Position numbers and translations under genes: made by a program
Part shown: positions 12,331-26,147 of the stretch, one piece after another
How the letters are laid out: the number at the start of each line of letters is the position of its first letter
Numbering within the stretch: position 1 is the first letter of the stretch
Source of the DNA: Rhinopomastus cyanomelas
Taxonomy: Eukaryota; Chordata; Aves; Bucerotiformes; Rhinopomastidae
Length of the DNA stretch: 64,000 nucleotides
Direction: 5' to 3'
NCBI GenBank assembly: GCA_013400115.1
Contig: VXBP01002557.1
Location: 84,547-148,546, forward strand
The notes under the pieces: generated by a model
What the model was told of the DNA's origin: nothing
Database searches by the model: none
The model's input: the letters and a program-made list of their open reading frames with translations, nothing else

Positions 12331-15300
12331 ACAGCAGTCTCCTGCTGGTGGGATCCTTCAGGGAGTCCCCAGGTAGGGAGGGAAAAGGAGAAACTACTAA
12401 AAAACTGCTGCCTTCCTCCCAGGGAGCCACCCAGGGCTGCTCATTAACTCCCTAATGAGAGAATCATACTGGTCCCTCATCACATTTTACAAGCGCCCAC
12501 TGGAGAAACAAGAGCTCTCCCCAGGGCTGTGGCTGGGACAAGCAGAAATGGGGAACCTCTTTTCTCCTCCTGGTAGGGTGCAACGTGTCTGGAGATCAGC
12601 TTCCAAATTAGTAGAGTATTTCAGAAACCACAAGGCTGCACTTTTGCGGGACCAAAGTTTCCACAGGGTACTGTTAAACAGCCACCGGATGAGGCACAAC
12701 ATCAGTTTGAACCAGAGCTGAATGTTGTCATGACTCAAGTTCACGTTCTTCAGGAGCAAAAACCCTCCTGAAGTGTGCACAGAGCTACTGCAGGTTTTAT
12801 AACATGAGCCACTGGACAGCTTTACACCCTGCAGCTGCCGTTGCCACGCTGGCAAACCATTCCGTCACCTCTCCCTTTTGTTTACATTGATCTTTTCTGT
12901 GGGTATGAAAACAAATTAAACTTTTCATAAAGGGAGATTGACCCATCTTCTCAAACTAAGTAAAGAAACTTGTGGGTAGAACTGTGAACTTTTCTCATCC
13001 AGTTTAACGGAAAGGACCACAGAACTAAGAGATTTTTACCTACTTGATTTCCCAGGAAGAAGTTTTAATATTAATCTGCTGTACAATCTATCTTTTGTCA
13101 AAAAACAGGAGTTATAAAACTAAGACTTCACTAATTCCTCTCATAAATTGCCCCTTTAAAGCACCAAAGCTCTGCACTAGGTTGATACAGTTCATTCAGT
13201 TTTCTTCGCTGTTCCCAGCCTGTCCTTAGAGCTGATGAAGTCACTTGTCTTGTAACTTAATAGTAGAAGTCACTAGTACAATGCACACAAGCTCCCAGCT
13301 GGCTGCCAGACAGGAAAAATGTCATGTGATTTCTATTAACTTTATTGGATTTGGACCTGGAAGCCCCGCATGTCCTATACAGTCCTTGGCCAAGTCCATT
13401 CCCTACTGCTCTCCTTTCTTTGAATATTTGGGTTTCATTCAGAGAACAAGACAACTGCCTAGGCAAACACCACCTCCAGCCCCAGCTGAACTAAGTCCAG
13501 ATATCCACATGAATGAAGAGCACAAACTCAACTACATGAACCTATGAAATACAGCATCTGAGCAGATGCCTGGAGGTGACCTCTCCTGTGTAGCCAAGCC
13601 ACCTGCACCTCAATGACATTAATGCACCAGCACTGTCTTCCAGAAAAAGCACTTTAAACACAGTAATGATTTTAGATTCATAGCTAGGTGTAACAGCTCA
13701 CACCACCTTGCAGATTAAAAGCCCTGAGGCAAAGGTATGTTAAGCAACCCAGTTCTATGGCAAAGCTTGGAACAAAACCCACCCTCTCTGCTTTGTAGTG
13801 TTAAGCTGTAACTAGAAATACAATCTTCCTTTATATTTACACCTCCTCTGCCCTGTGTCATTGAGAACAAGGAGATTAAAATGTCTGCAACATAACTGGA
13901 ATGTAAATTAATTGGTAGTCTTTGATAAGTTTGTCTTCATTGCAAGGTGATAATGCTTTGTTTCCAGTTGACACTTACAGAAGTGGCAATAGCTTTATGG
14001 TCCTGCATGGAGCCTGAAGTGGATGCATTCCCACTTCACGTCTTGGGGGCTCAGGCTGTTAGCCTGAGAGCTCGCCCTAGAACTGGAGACTCTGACAGAA
14101 AAGTTCTGTTAGTTGTTACAGCATAACTTTATTTGAAGGGTGTGGAGGAAATGCTGTTCAACCTGTTAGCTGAGTAAAAGGTCCTTTGAACTGTAGTTAC
14201 CTCCTGGCATAGAGTTCAGTTGGGCAATCTTAATTGTTTGCATTTGATTATACATATAAAGAAAATGTGAAGCTGTGTCACTTTGAACAAAGATATGTTC
14301 AAAATCATGTGGATAAACAGCTCAGAAACACTCTGCAGGGACAACTAGAGGTCTCTGCCGGGGAAAAAAGACTGAAAGATCTCAGGACAGCCCTTGCCTT
14401 CATCTGGTTGTTCATCCATCCATACCATCGGCACCCTCCTCTTCCACACCAATGTTTATTGATAGAGCACAAAGAAGGAAGGTCTTGAACAGACAAAACA
14501 CAAAATCAATGTCTTCATATGATGGCCAGTTGTCATATTTGGGCTAGATTTTTGACACAACATCTACATTTTGGGAGAGTGAAGGTTCGAGCTGTACACA
14601 GAGCAGATGTGGACCCACATGGATACATGTAAAGAGTGACAGCAGTGAGCATTTATCGGGGGTTTATGGAGCTGGTGGTAGCATAAAAACACACACAAGG
14701 ACATAAAGTTCTGATTACCCAATATACAGGCATCTCACACTTCCTGTGGCCAGGCTCTTAAAGGGTATTTATTCTGGTGGTGTTGGTAATGGAAAGACTA
14801 GCACAGATAGGGAAAGGCAGCTAGCCTGGTTCACAGAGGAAGCACTGTGACTGTGTTACTGAGGAAAAATTATGTGAAGTCTAAGAGAGGAAAGACAAAA
14901 AAAGAAAAAGATATTTAATGTCTCAAAAACACATTCTGAATTTTAGCACCAGCCCTTTTGGGTCTACCCACATTTATATGGAACTATTCCTGGGGGAGTA
15001 AGAGAGAAAATAAATGTAGTTCTGTAGTCTATATGCCAGAATATTAATGAGAGCCACAGATGATTTACAGCTTACCAAAGGCACTGAGAAGTGCCTGGAC
15101 CACATTGGCTCTTTCACTGTGATGAGACACAGGTCTATATAACACAAAGGGATTAGGGCCCATCCATCCATTCAAGTCACTCATGGGACATCGGATGTCT
15201 GATGCCAGGGAAAAAAGCTCCCATTTACTGCCTTCTGGCTCTGCCCCATAAGCTGCACTGTGTCATGTACGCACTAGTGTTTCAGCCTCTTTGTTTGCTT

Positions 15301-18300
15301 ACGAAGCAGATGTTTGACAGGCACAGAGATAATTCCTTCAAGATCTGTAACAGCTGTGGCCAGCCTTCAGATAAGGGGCCCTGTATTTCTACAGTCAACC
15401 AGCCAAAGCCTTATGCAACTTGGTTAAACTGCCCTTTGAGACACTGCCTCGCCAGTTTGAGTAAGTGGCAGGCACCTCTCAATACGAGAACATCAGTTTG
15501 CTTTTCCTTTGGGCTCAAATTTTGAAACACTTTGTTTTTCCTTCTTATTATTTTTGGAAGGTTTTGACAATGTGGAGTCTTCATGCATCCAAACATGAGC
15601 TGCTCCTGCCTCTGCCACCATTCATTGCATTGACATGCAAAGGTTAGCTCTTTCTCTGCAGGAACACAGATCTTTCCCGAGTAAGCCTAGAGCTCTTACT
15701 GTCTGCCTGATACCATTTGCTCTGTGCAATCTACACCTGACCTGTGGAGTTTAAAGGACTGTCTTTGTGGAAGTCCAATATTATTGTGACCTCTCATTAA
15801 GGAAAAGAGAATCCTGGCTCAACTGAGCACGTTCCCTTGGGTACATCTCAAAAAGCAGAAGAGCATCTCAAGACATTTTTATGCTCAAACGTGCTACATG
15901 GGGAGGTATCACTCAGAGATACTTGCACTGTACAGACACAATTCATCTGCAGTACCTAGCACTGACCTGGTACTCTATCCATTTACACAAGCAAACCCAG
16001 GGTCAGTGATTAGTGACTTGGTCTCAGCACCATTAAGTCTTGCTGATTCAGATCTTGCTGGCTTGAATACTTGTTTTGCTATCATCCCTATCAATGGTGT
16101 CATCACATCCTTTTCTTTCACTGAAATCCAGACTTGGTACACCTGGCTCAGAATTTAAAACACAGACCCGGCGTACCTTTGTACACAGAACACCAGACAA
16201 TGGAAAATCTGTGTGGCACACCTCACATGTGGCTTTGGGATCGTAGCTGTAATAGAATATGTGCAAATAGCACAGAAGAGCTGGCACCAGAGCAGCCTGA
16301 GTGAGTTAATCCACTAATCTTTACATTTGGAAGGCTTGAAAAAAGTGCAGATAAAAGAAAAACTTCCATATTCGCAGTGAGGAGCTGAGAGTAAAACTGA
16401 GCTTCATCAGTCGGGACATGAATTTGCTCAGGGTTGAAGTGGCCATCACGAAGGCAGTCCTAGGAAACAGAACAAACATGAGTGAAGTTCAAAACAATAG
16501 CACATGATCACTTCTTGCAAAACAGAAGACAAAAAGTCAAAGGAACTTCCTTTGGAGGACTGCAGTGTGCTTCACCAAAGCCACGTGTCAGATTGTGAGG
16601 CCTTTACTCATGAACCTTGCTATATATGCATCCTCATTTGATTTTATGATTCAAACTAGTACCTTGAGTACAATGGAATCAGACTCTTGCCCTAGTCAAT
16701 GCAGCGTCAGTCATTTTAGGATTGTTTTTTTATTGATGAAAATCCTGAGTCAGAAATTACTTCCACTTTCCCTAGTTTTTATATTCAGAGTCCAAAAGTT
16801 ACAGTAGTTACAAATACAGAAGTCTGATGATCAAGATAACCAGTCAAGAAAAACCCAAGATGTTAAGTACAGTCCTCAGTGGCTGCTACTCTGCATGTGC
16901 AGCTTTATTCACTTCATGAAAAGGCACAAAGGACTTTGACCTACTCCTATACTCGCTATTTCAGATCCACATGGGGAATCATTGTAGTTCCTCCTTGCAT
17001 GCATGTGATGCAAGTGAAAGATCACTGAAGACAGCCCCACTGAAGTACGGATGAGCTGAGTCAGAAGCCTGTTACATGCTACATTGTGCCACTGATGAAA
17101 GAAAAGTCACCCACAAAGGCAACTCTACAGTAGGTAAATTTTAATAGTACAGCATAGCCCTACTGTTATTAGAGCGATCCCAGTAAAAATATTCACAAGG
17201 CTTCTCCTGGCTGCAGCTGTCTTTAACAAGGTTTTTCTCTTGTAACAGTTTGGTTAAATCATTTTTCCACCAAGGAACAGAGGCCATGTAGCGATGGTGT
17301 GCGTGACGTGATCCTGCAGATGGTCAACACATGAGAAGTAAAAATGTCTTAGGTGCTTTTACAGCTATCTCACAGTTGTAAGAAATTAGATTAGATGAGA
17401 TTGAATTCAATAATTGTTGTTCTGGCCTCTATTCTGGAGGATTTTCATGAGCTTGAAGTCGCACTGCCAATCCATTATTCCCAGTGACAAGAGCTGAAGC
17501 AGAGTTTCCTAAAACTTTTCTACTGTTTTACTAGATTCCCAATTGCAAACTGTGGTGATTCTTCCCCTTCTGCCTCTTCGTCTCAATTTGCTTAAGGGAG
17601 TGTTTCTGTAAAGCCTGGCTTAGCTCTGGACAGGCTTAGTGAAGTAAGGACTGAATGTGTGTCTCCTCCCTATACATCACCTTCACAGCCCAAAACTAGA
17701 TCTTCTCTGCTCTGCTGTGATACAACCAACATCACTAACTACACACTAGGGTCTCTTTGACTTCATGTCACATTCAGGTGTTGAAATGCCCACTAATAGC
17801 AGAGATGCTGTAGCAGGCTGTTGTGGGAATTGGATTAAACACAATTAAACACAGTACCTTCATGTTTCAGCTACAAGTCCACACTTGGAAACAAGGAAAG
17901 CAGCTGAAATGCTGAGCAGAAGAAAGATGAAAGAAGAAATGCTGAGTCCTCTCACTTGCCAGTGGCACAGAGTAACTAAAAACATAGCAGCACGAGATGA
18001 GGAAGAAAGCTTTGAAGCACCAGTGCAGCACTGGGAGCTATTTCACAATAAATATCTTCATTAAAGCGTTGCTCATTAACGCATTATTTCCGTTTCTGAT
18101 GAATCTCATTGGTTTTTAGCTTAGAGATGTCCCAAATGGTTAAATTCTTCCCTTCCCCTTCACAGTTGCTCAATGTGGTCGCAGTTTTGAGAGTGACTCT
18201 CTTAGTCAAGGGCAGAGCAGCCATGCCAGAATTTTGCCTTTGCAACTGTGCTGCAAGCAGATTTTTTTGGTTTAATCCTCAGATCACACATTTAGCTGAT

Positions 18301-19250
18301 ATATATAGACACTACTTTCCGCAGACCAAATTAAAATGAATCTTGAGTGTCCACTGAGAGAATTACTGTTGGCGACTGATTGCACTCAGAGTTGCAACAC
18401 AGGGAAGAGGGGTTTTTTAAATTTTTCCCCCCTTGTCACCTTTGGAAATTTCACAACCTTCAGTTAGACAGACTCTGAGTCTGAGCTGAGGCTCTCGCAA
18501 CAACTGGTTTATCAATGCCACTGAAAAACAAATCTGTACAGCGTCACAACTTTCATTGATCTACTGGGTTGGATCCAAGCTGATAACAGCTCAGAGGAGA
18601 ACCCGGGAAAATAAAAGTCAGACTTGTTGATTCAAACTGGCATGGAAGTACAGCCTGGCAGCACACAAGCCTTCTGAGTTATCAAACAGAGTGCACAGCG
18701 CAAGACTTCACTCAGTACAAACTCTGATACGGTGCAGTAAGGCAGGGACCTTCTTGTGCAGGACTTTTCTCGACCAGGATTCTCACCTCTGCTCAGATCA
18801 ACCAAGAGTCCAGTGGCCAGCCAACTGCATGGTGACAGAAATCAGAGCATACCTCTAACACTGTCTGTCAGATATAAGGAGCTTGAACCTGCAGAACAGT
18901 TGCCTGATGTTATTGCATGGACAAGGGGAAATGTGCTACATCCTACAGCACGCTAATATTTATATGGAAAACAAGCACACAAGTACATCTCACGCTGAGC
19001 TGTGCAGTCCTGTGAAGCTGGTTCCTGCAGGGTGATACGAGCCCAGAGGCATAACTGTTTACAAAAAGATGCTCAGCCCGTGGCTGATCACTAGTATGAA
19101 CTTGAAGACTCGCAAGAAATAGCTGCCTTAGAAGATTCCCCAGTCTGCTGCTGGCTTGGGGACAGACTTCAAGGACAGACTAGCTACGTACATTTTTTTC
19201 CCCTCATTCTAAAAGCAATCACCACTGGTCACTATCACTATAAGTTGCAG
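12331..19250. other. intergenic, one weak exon candidate
   Basis: No CR1 and no recognised gene. The only item of note is a splice-bounded open segment at 16325-16459 on the minus strand, described under findings. Confidence 0.55.
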
Positions 19251-19400
19251 TCACAGAATCACAGATCTCTTTGGTTGCAAGAGACCCTTAAGATTATCCA
19301 GTTCAACAATTAGCTTAGCAACACCAAGCCTAGATTTTAGCCAGTGAATCAGAATTTCCTGAAACTGCTGAGCTCCCACACCAGGTGTTACAGGTATTTA
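19251..19400 (-). mobile_element. diverged CR1 3' end
   Basis: CACAGAATCACAGATCTCTT, then GGTTGCAAGAGACCCTTAAG, ATCCAGTTCAAC and AGCACC-like text follow the reverse complement of a CR1 3' tail. The match fades after about 19350. Short and old. Confidence 0.55.
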
Positions 19401-22400
19401 CCACTTTGCAGCAATGGGCTTTCTTTTGGCAGCATACCAACACACACCACATTTCATAGGCACCCGTGTTTACAGGCAGGTGTGTCTCAGGAAAGGAGAC
19501 CATGCACACTTGATTGATTTCCCTTATTCCTTCTCCAAATTTTGGATTCCTTCAATAATCCAACACTGATTTGCATTGGAATAGTCACTGGAGCCTAAAG
19601 CAGCTCCTCTCACCTCACAGCAATGGAGGTGCAGTGTGTTCACTGCCTATTTGTTGGCATTTTTCCCCTTTTCAACTTTACCAATGATCCCTGAAATACT
19701 GACACAGAGCAGCAGGACTTTGTGTGGGTGGCCTGTATGGATGTTCTAGTGGGTTGCACAAGTGGAAAGATGCCTGGAGAATGCTCTAAACCCAGAGTAT
19801 TTTTACAAGTCGGGTCCTGCCTGGGGTTGATTTTGAGCCTAGATCTAAGAAAAGGCTTAAGCATTAGAGTCTTTTTGCAGGACTCTTGCTAAAACCTAAC
19901 CATGCTTGTACATGCTTTTGTTGGAGCTAGACCAGAAAACTCAGCACCTCAAAGCACAAAGATACACAGCTGCAGGGCAAAAATCTAGATTGTGGGAGTT
20001 TTTGCTGTTGACTACAATGTTATCAGAGTTCAGTATCTATGATCACTTAAAGGTTCTTCTGATGCTGCCAGCAAGAGCGTAGAGTCAAAAGCAGTGGCTG
20101 CAGCCCCTAAGAGACGTCCAGCAGCAGCTTCCCAGGAATAGCCATGGACCCTCACACCACATCCCTCCCTCATAGTAGCAGTAGCCAAAAGAGCCTGGCA
20201 AGATAGCCATTACATAGCCACATTAGGAAATGGTATACCATGCTCATATCAAAACCAACATTGTGAGCCCTGTCTTCCAGTTTTCCATTGAATAGGTAAC
20301 CAGGGATTTCCATGACACTTCACCCATTGTCTTGGCTGAACAAGGCATGGTCAACAGCAGGTTTCAGCCTTGCTTATTCTTCACACTCCATTTCACCCAG
20401 GACCAGGAGCACCTTGAGAGTGCCAGGAACCATGACTGCAGCATCTAAAAAGGGAAAGTCCTTGAGGACTCCACCTCCTTGATGAGGTCAAAGGAAATGC
20501 TGGAACTTATGGGGTGCAACCAGAAGAGGCACTGCAGACTGGTTATAACGCAGGGTCTGTGAAAGGTATTGGGCACAGGCACAGGGTCAGGAACGCAGAT
20601 GCCACCCATCTAGATAACCCCATATAATCAAGGTTTGCTAGGTCTGCTTTTGTCCAGTGAGAAGAGCTCTGATCTTTTGGCATATGGGACCTGGGGGCTA
20701 TAGGTTTTGTTTGTGGTTTTCTCTTTATGTTTTCTTTTACAGCATTAGTATAGTCCTCCCTATACGTACTGTTGTTTGCATTTGCCCCGTGGTCTCATTA
20801 GTGATGTCACAAGCAGGGTTATGATCACACCACATGCAAAAATAACCCTCTAGACGACAGAAAGCCACTGAAAGGACTGACAAACTAAGAGGCAGGAGAC
20901 CTGCTTCTGTGGGAAATGTCCCATGACAATAAACAAAGAGGGAGAAAAATAGGAATTGTGCATCAAGCATTAGATTTTCCTTTAGATCTCAGCCCAGACT
21001 CAACAGAGACAGGACCAGGGACTTCACGTGGGCTTAATCTTCTTCGTTCTGTGTTCTTGATGGGAGCAAGTGAGATTGTGAGGACTGACCATTCCTGGAA
21101 CCTCTTCCGCTTTTCCTGGAAATAAGGCTTCGATCACATGATAATGTTTTGCTGCTCTTTAGGAATTCCAGATCCTGAATGAGGCAGACTGTAAACAAGG
21201 AAACCCGATACCGCAGGGACAGAAGGGGAGAGAGAACAAGATGTCCGTGGACACACTGGAATGTGTTCAAGCACTGCAGTGCCTTCTGAGGTTTGATTTT
21301 AAGTGTGCCTGTCTCTGTGGGTACACTCACACACATATACACACACTCTACCAGAACATTTACTCATGTTTCTCATCCCACATTACCAAAAGCAGCCCAG
21401 TGAGGTTCCCCAGGACAAGCACCACTCCTCCAGCCCAGTACTGACCACAGCCCTGTCTTTGCATCTGCAGCTCTGTGGCTTCAAACCCAGTTATTTTCTG
21501 GCATGACAAGATTTGCAGAGCCTTGCTCGTGGGTGCAGGCAGGTACATGAGCACCCACAAGCTCAATCCCAGTCTGTCTTGGTCTGCTGGTTATTAAAAC
21601 CCTATCTGGCTTTTAAGGCATGCATACAACATGGTGGCTGCTGGAACTGAGACATGGGGTGGGCACTGGAAAAAAAAGGCAGGATTTGGGGAGCAAATAA
21701 GCAGATGGTTAAATAAGAGATGGAACGTGTTCCTCAAAAGGCACAAGGAGAAAAAAGAAACTGGGAGAATTGGTGGTAACAGCTGGGTTGGTACAGTACA
21801 ACACACCACTGAGAGCCTTGCCCAAAAGGACAACCACCAAAGAAGCCCGAACCTTTAAGATAGAGCTTGTTCTTTGTCTTCTGAGTCAAATGAAGTTTGC
21901 AATCCTATGCCAAAAACTCATATTAACGCCAAAGACCTCCTTAATCCTAAGATGTTTTTAGTTTTAGTGTTACACTCTTACCTCTCATCAGAAAATTAGC
22001 CTTAAAACTAATAGAGATGGAAGTTAGCCATAAATGGGGTCCAAAATGGCCTTTTTCTCCATTTATAATAGAAAACTTTTAGGCACTTGGAGACAAACCT
22101 TTGCTATGAAATCCTTCCCAAGCAAATTAATTTGTTGCCATTTGCAAAATGTTGACCAAGAAGCCAGGTTTGCTTAATGCTTTTTTGGATTCACCGCTCT
22201 CAGTGGTACTGTGAAAGGAAGATGCACATCATTGCAACCAGGCCATTAATTAAAGCCTTATAAAACCTCAAGTTGCTGGAAGGATTCCCATTGATCCATT
22301 AGATTTTGGATAAGGCTTGAAATACAGCAATTGGGCTGAAAAGTGCATAGAAACCTCTTCACTCTCTTGCCAGACTTTTACTGATGTTTTGCCTTGCGTG

Positions 22401-22557
22401 TCCAAAGCCATGGGGATCAATGATGAAAATGTCAGCCAGCAAAAAACAGGTCGTTTGTTTTGTTCATGGTCCCTGCAGCACTCATGCTAGGGCTTGGACC
22501 AAGCTGACACTCTATCTTCATAGTTCTGTGGTATTTCCCAGGTCTTCTAATAACAAC
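19401..22557. other. intergenic, nothing recognised
   Basis: Mixed unique-looking DNA with a CA-rich patch near 21325-21350. Open frames of 60-100 codons overlap in several frames and have no known domains. Confidence 0.6.
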
Positions 22558-23472
22558 ATGGCTGTGGCCATCTCTGTTTAACATCTGTACTGATGTATCA
22601 TTAGTAAGTTTGCAGATGACACCAAGTTAGGTGGGAGTGTTCATCTGCAAGAGGGTAGGGAGGCTTTTCAGAGAGACTTGGATAGATTGGGGAGCAATGA
22701 GCCAATGTTAATGGCAGGAGCTTCAATAAGGCCAAGTGCCAGGTCCTTCTCTTGGGCCACAACAACCCCCTGCAGCACTACAGGCCTGGGGAGGTGTGGC
22801 TGGAGAGCAGTCTGGCAGAGGGACCTGGGGGTTGTAATTGAGAGGGAGATGAATATGAGCCAGCAGTGTGCCCAGGTGGCCAAGAAGGCCAATGGCATCC
22901 TGGCTTGTATTAGAAATGCTGTGGCCAGCAGGAGTAGGGAGGTTATCGTCCTCCTATACTCAGCACTGGTGAGGCCATACCTTGAGTATTGTGTCCAGTT
23001 TTGGGCATCTCAATACAAGAGAGATGTGGAGGTGCTGGAGCAGGTGCAGAGGAGGGCAACTAAGCTGGTGAAGGGCCTGGAGAATAAACCTTATGAGGAA
23101 ACACTAAAAGAGCTGGGGCTCTTTAGTTTGAAGAAAAGGAGACTGAGAGGAGACCTCATCACTCTCTACAACTACCTGAAAGGACATAGTGGAGAGGTTG
23201 GTGCTGGTCTCTTCTCACAAGCAATTAACGATCAAACAAGAGGGAATGAGTTCAAGTTACAACAGGATAGGCTTAGACTTGATATTATAAAAAATTTTTT
23301 CACAGAAATTGTGGTCAAGATCTGGAAGGGGCTTCCCAGAGAAGTGGTTGTTGCCATCCCTGGATGTGTTTAAAGATTGAGGGATCTGATTAGGAGTGAA
23401 CTTGTAAAGTAGGGTAGATGGTTGGACTTGATGATCCCAGGGGTCTTTTCCAACCAGAGTGATTCTGTGATA
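22558..23472 (+). mobile_element. CR1 LINE copy carrying an RT fragment
   Basis: Starts in the reverse transcriptase palm (SKFADDTKLGG at 22603-22635, the FADD catalytic motif) and runs to the 3' end at GATTCTGTGAT. A frameshifted stretch lies between about 22715 and 22830. After it, MSQQCAQVAKKANGILACIRN, ALVRPYLEYCVQFWASQY and ITLYNYLKG are in frame. No stop occurs from 22603 to 23373, but the element is 5'-truncated and cannot be active. Confidence 0.95.
22603..23373 (+). pseudogene. CR1 ORF2 reverse transcriptase C-terminal fragment
   Basis: In life the full protein copies CR1 RNA into the genome by target-primed reverse transcription. Here only the part from the FADD motif onward remains. 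Paired frameshifts scramble about 40 residues after RDLDRL, and the frame is restored before DLGVVIE. The endonuclease and the N-terminal RT are absent. Confidence 0.85.
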
Positions 23473-23583
23473 CGTTCCTCTGCAGCTTGGTCTAGATGAT
23501 CCTGCTCTGGCAGGGGGATTGGACTAGACGATCTTTCAAGGTCCCTTCCAATCCCTAATGTTCTGTGATTTTGTGGTTCTGTG
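23473..23583 (+). mobile_element. second CR1 3' tail directly abutting the previous one
   Basis: GTTCCTCTGCAGCTTGGTCT, GATCCTGCTCTGGCAGGGGG and CCTAATGTTCTGTGATTTTG match the 3' end of the CR1 subfamily also seen at 808-930 (minus). It is a separate element from 22558-23472, as shown by its own full tail. Confidence 0.85.
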
Positions 23584-25034
23584 ACTAACAGTAGAGCACA
23601 GTGACATGGGTATAAAACAATCCCACAGGGTAAGGAAGGAGCGTGACTCCATATTTTGTCATATCTCATTGAAATGGGATGAGCTTTACTAATCGATGTA
23701 GAAAGTGAGGGTATTCAGCTGAAAAAGATTAACAACAAAAAAGCTTTCTAGCGCTGCATGTGGAGCCAGCATCCAGAGCCATTCACAGAATCTTTCCTTG
23801 GCCCTTTCCATTGTCATTTGATTTAGCCCAAAAAGCGTAAAGAACAGAATAGTGGAGAGCCATAAATTCTGTATTGGAAAGGAAAAACCGCCGTCATCTC
23901 AAGGACTATGACAGTACAACTGGTTGGTTAGAGAGCAGCTTGGAACTAATTTTGTTCTAGCCTTGAACTGAGCAGCTGCCAGAACAGTTTTCTACCGCAG
24001 TGTTGCTTTCTGTACAGCAGAACTAATTATTATTGTATGTCATTAACGACACTTGTACTCAGCCTAAAAGGGCTAATAAATACTGGAAAATTCATGAGGA
24101 AACACACATAGAGTTGCAACACAATGCCAGTACTCATCATGCAACTGAAAACTTTGGCTCCCCTACCAAATCAACAGGACTGTGATGCTCCTGCTGTTCC
24201 CTGCAGCCTGACAACAGCTGTGCAAAACACACCATGCTTTTGCCATCTGCAGTTGGATACCTTTGGATAAATGCACTTTCTTGACTACGAAAATACAAGA
24301 AGCTGCTTTCTGCCCTCTGCAGTGTCAGAGTGGGCAACTGGGCTACTACCGACAAGGACAGACAAGGCAGAAATCAGACCTAATTTATCAAATGCAAATC
24401 TGTTCATGCAGCCATAGCATAGAAATGCTGCAAAACAATTACTGGCCAAAATTTTCATCTCTGGATGCATTGAAGATAGTCCTAGTGGGGTGAAACATCA
24501 CAGAAGAAGATTTAAAAAACTAGTGATATCTTTTGCCAGTCAGCAAAATATATTCCTGACAATCTATCAGTTTCTAGATGCTTAATGGTTTATACCCCTC
24601 TAACGTTTCCTCTCCTATCACTCATAGCCGTGAATCCTCTCATTAGTCATACTGCACCACTGCCAGCACATCACTTATTATTTCCTCATCAAAACCGCAT
24701 TTAAACAAAGATTAACCTATCTGAAATGTGGCTCCTGTCATCACTTCCCTCTGTGCTGTATTTATATGCTGCTTTAGCCTTTTTTGAGGTAGTTGTACCA
24801 GGTAGCTTTTGATTAGTAACATACTGTTCACATGTTGCCGTCATGTAGCAAACAAAGCCCCAAAGATGCCATCAGAGGTCAAAATAAAGCCCATTGCATC
24901 ACCCTAAAATAAGTTTTCTGCATGAAAGTGCATGCCCTACCCTGCCAGATGCTCTTTGCCACCCGATTCTCTCTATATCTCTTTACAAAACATTCTGTTT
25001 ACTTGTATAAAGACAAAGCACAAACCCACTAGAT
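23584..25034. other. intergenic, nothing recognised
   Basis: AT-rich DNA between two CR1 clusters. No gene or repeat is recognised. Confidence 0.6.
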
Positions 25035-26147
25035 TTCACAGTATCACAGTAATGATAAGGTTGGAAAAGACCTTAAAGATCATCCAGTTCAACCTAAATC
25101 CAAATAAACCCAGTAATTGTAACATCTAACATCTAGATCATGCCACTCAGCACCTCATCCAGCCTAACCTTGATCACCTCCAGGGATGGTGACTCAACCA
25201 CCTCTGTGGGCAGCCCATTCCAAAACCAGATCACTCTTTTGGTGAGAAATTTTTTCCTAATGTCAAGTCTAAACCTCCCCGATGGAGCTTAAGACTATGA
25301 CCTCTTGTCTTGTCTCCAGTGGCCAGGGAGAAAAGACCAACCCCTGTCTGACTACAACCACCGTTTAGATAGTTATAGAAAGCGATAAGGTCACCCCGAG
25401 CCTCCTCTTTTCCAGACTAAACAAACCCAGCTCCCTCAGCCTCTCCTCATAGGGCTTATCTTCCAGCCCCTTCACCATTCGAGTTGCCCTTCTCTGGACC
25501 CGTTCCAGCACCTCGACATCTTTTCTAAACTGAGGGGCCCAGAACTGAACCAAATACTCCAGGTGTGGTCTAACCAGTGCCGAATACAGGGGAAGGATAA
25601 CTTCCCTTGACCTGCAGGCCACACCATTCTTGATGCAGGCCAGGATGCCACTGGCCCTCTTGGCCGCCTGGGCACACTGCTGACTCGTGTTAAGTTTGCT
25701 ATCCACTAACACCTCCAATTCTCTCTCCACCTGAGAACTCTTTAAGAACTCCATTCCCAGCCTGTACTTCTGCCTGGGATTGTTATAACCAAAATGCAGA
25801 ACCTGACACTTAGACTTGTTAAAACTCATCCTACTGGAGTCTGCCCATCTCTCCAGTCTGTCCAGATCCCTCTGCAGGGCCCTCCTACCTTCTAACAGTT
25901 CAACACGAGCTCCGAGCTTGGTGTCATCTGCAAATTTGCTCATGATGGACTCCATCCCATCATCAATATCATCAATGAAGATGTTCAACAGGACCGGACC
26001 CAACACCGACCCTTGGGGGACACCACTAGTAACTGGTCGCCAACTAGATGTGACACCATTTACTACCACTCTTTGGGCTCGTCCACCCAACCAGTTCCTG
26101 ACCTAGCACAGAATATTCCTGTCAAAGCCCCTTGCTGCCATCTTCAC
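25035..26147 (-). mobile_element. CR1 LINE copy, longest in the window
   Basis: The 3' end is at about 25035 (TATCACAGTAATG) and it reads to about 26147 (VKMAAxGFDRNIL). It covers the second half of the reverse transcriptase and the whole 3' UTR. It is 5'-truncated. The frame is interrupted by TAG at 26105-26103 and by a 1-nt deletion near 25400. Confidence 0.95.
25365..26147 (-). pseudogene. CR1 reverse transcriptase fragment, nearly intact
   Basis: Residues in order: NWLGGRAQRVVVNG, the RT block TSGVPQGSVLGP, FIDDIDD, the catalytic SKFADDTKLG, then QRDLDRLERWAD, LNTSQQCAQAAKRASGILAC, ALVRPHLEYLVQFWAPQFRK, QRRATRMVKGLEDKPYEERL. It is uninterrupted for 241 codons from 26090. The lesions are one stop at 26105-26103 and a single-base loss just after EKRRL that ends the conserved frame. 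This suggests a comparatively young copy. Confidence 0.9.
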
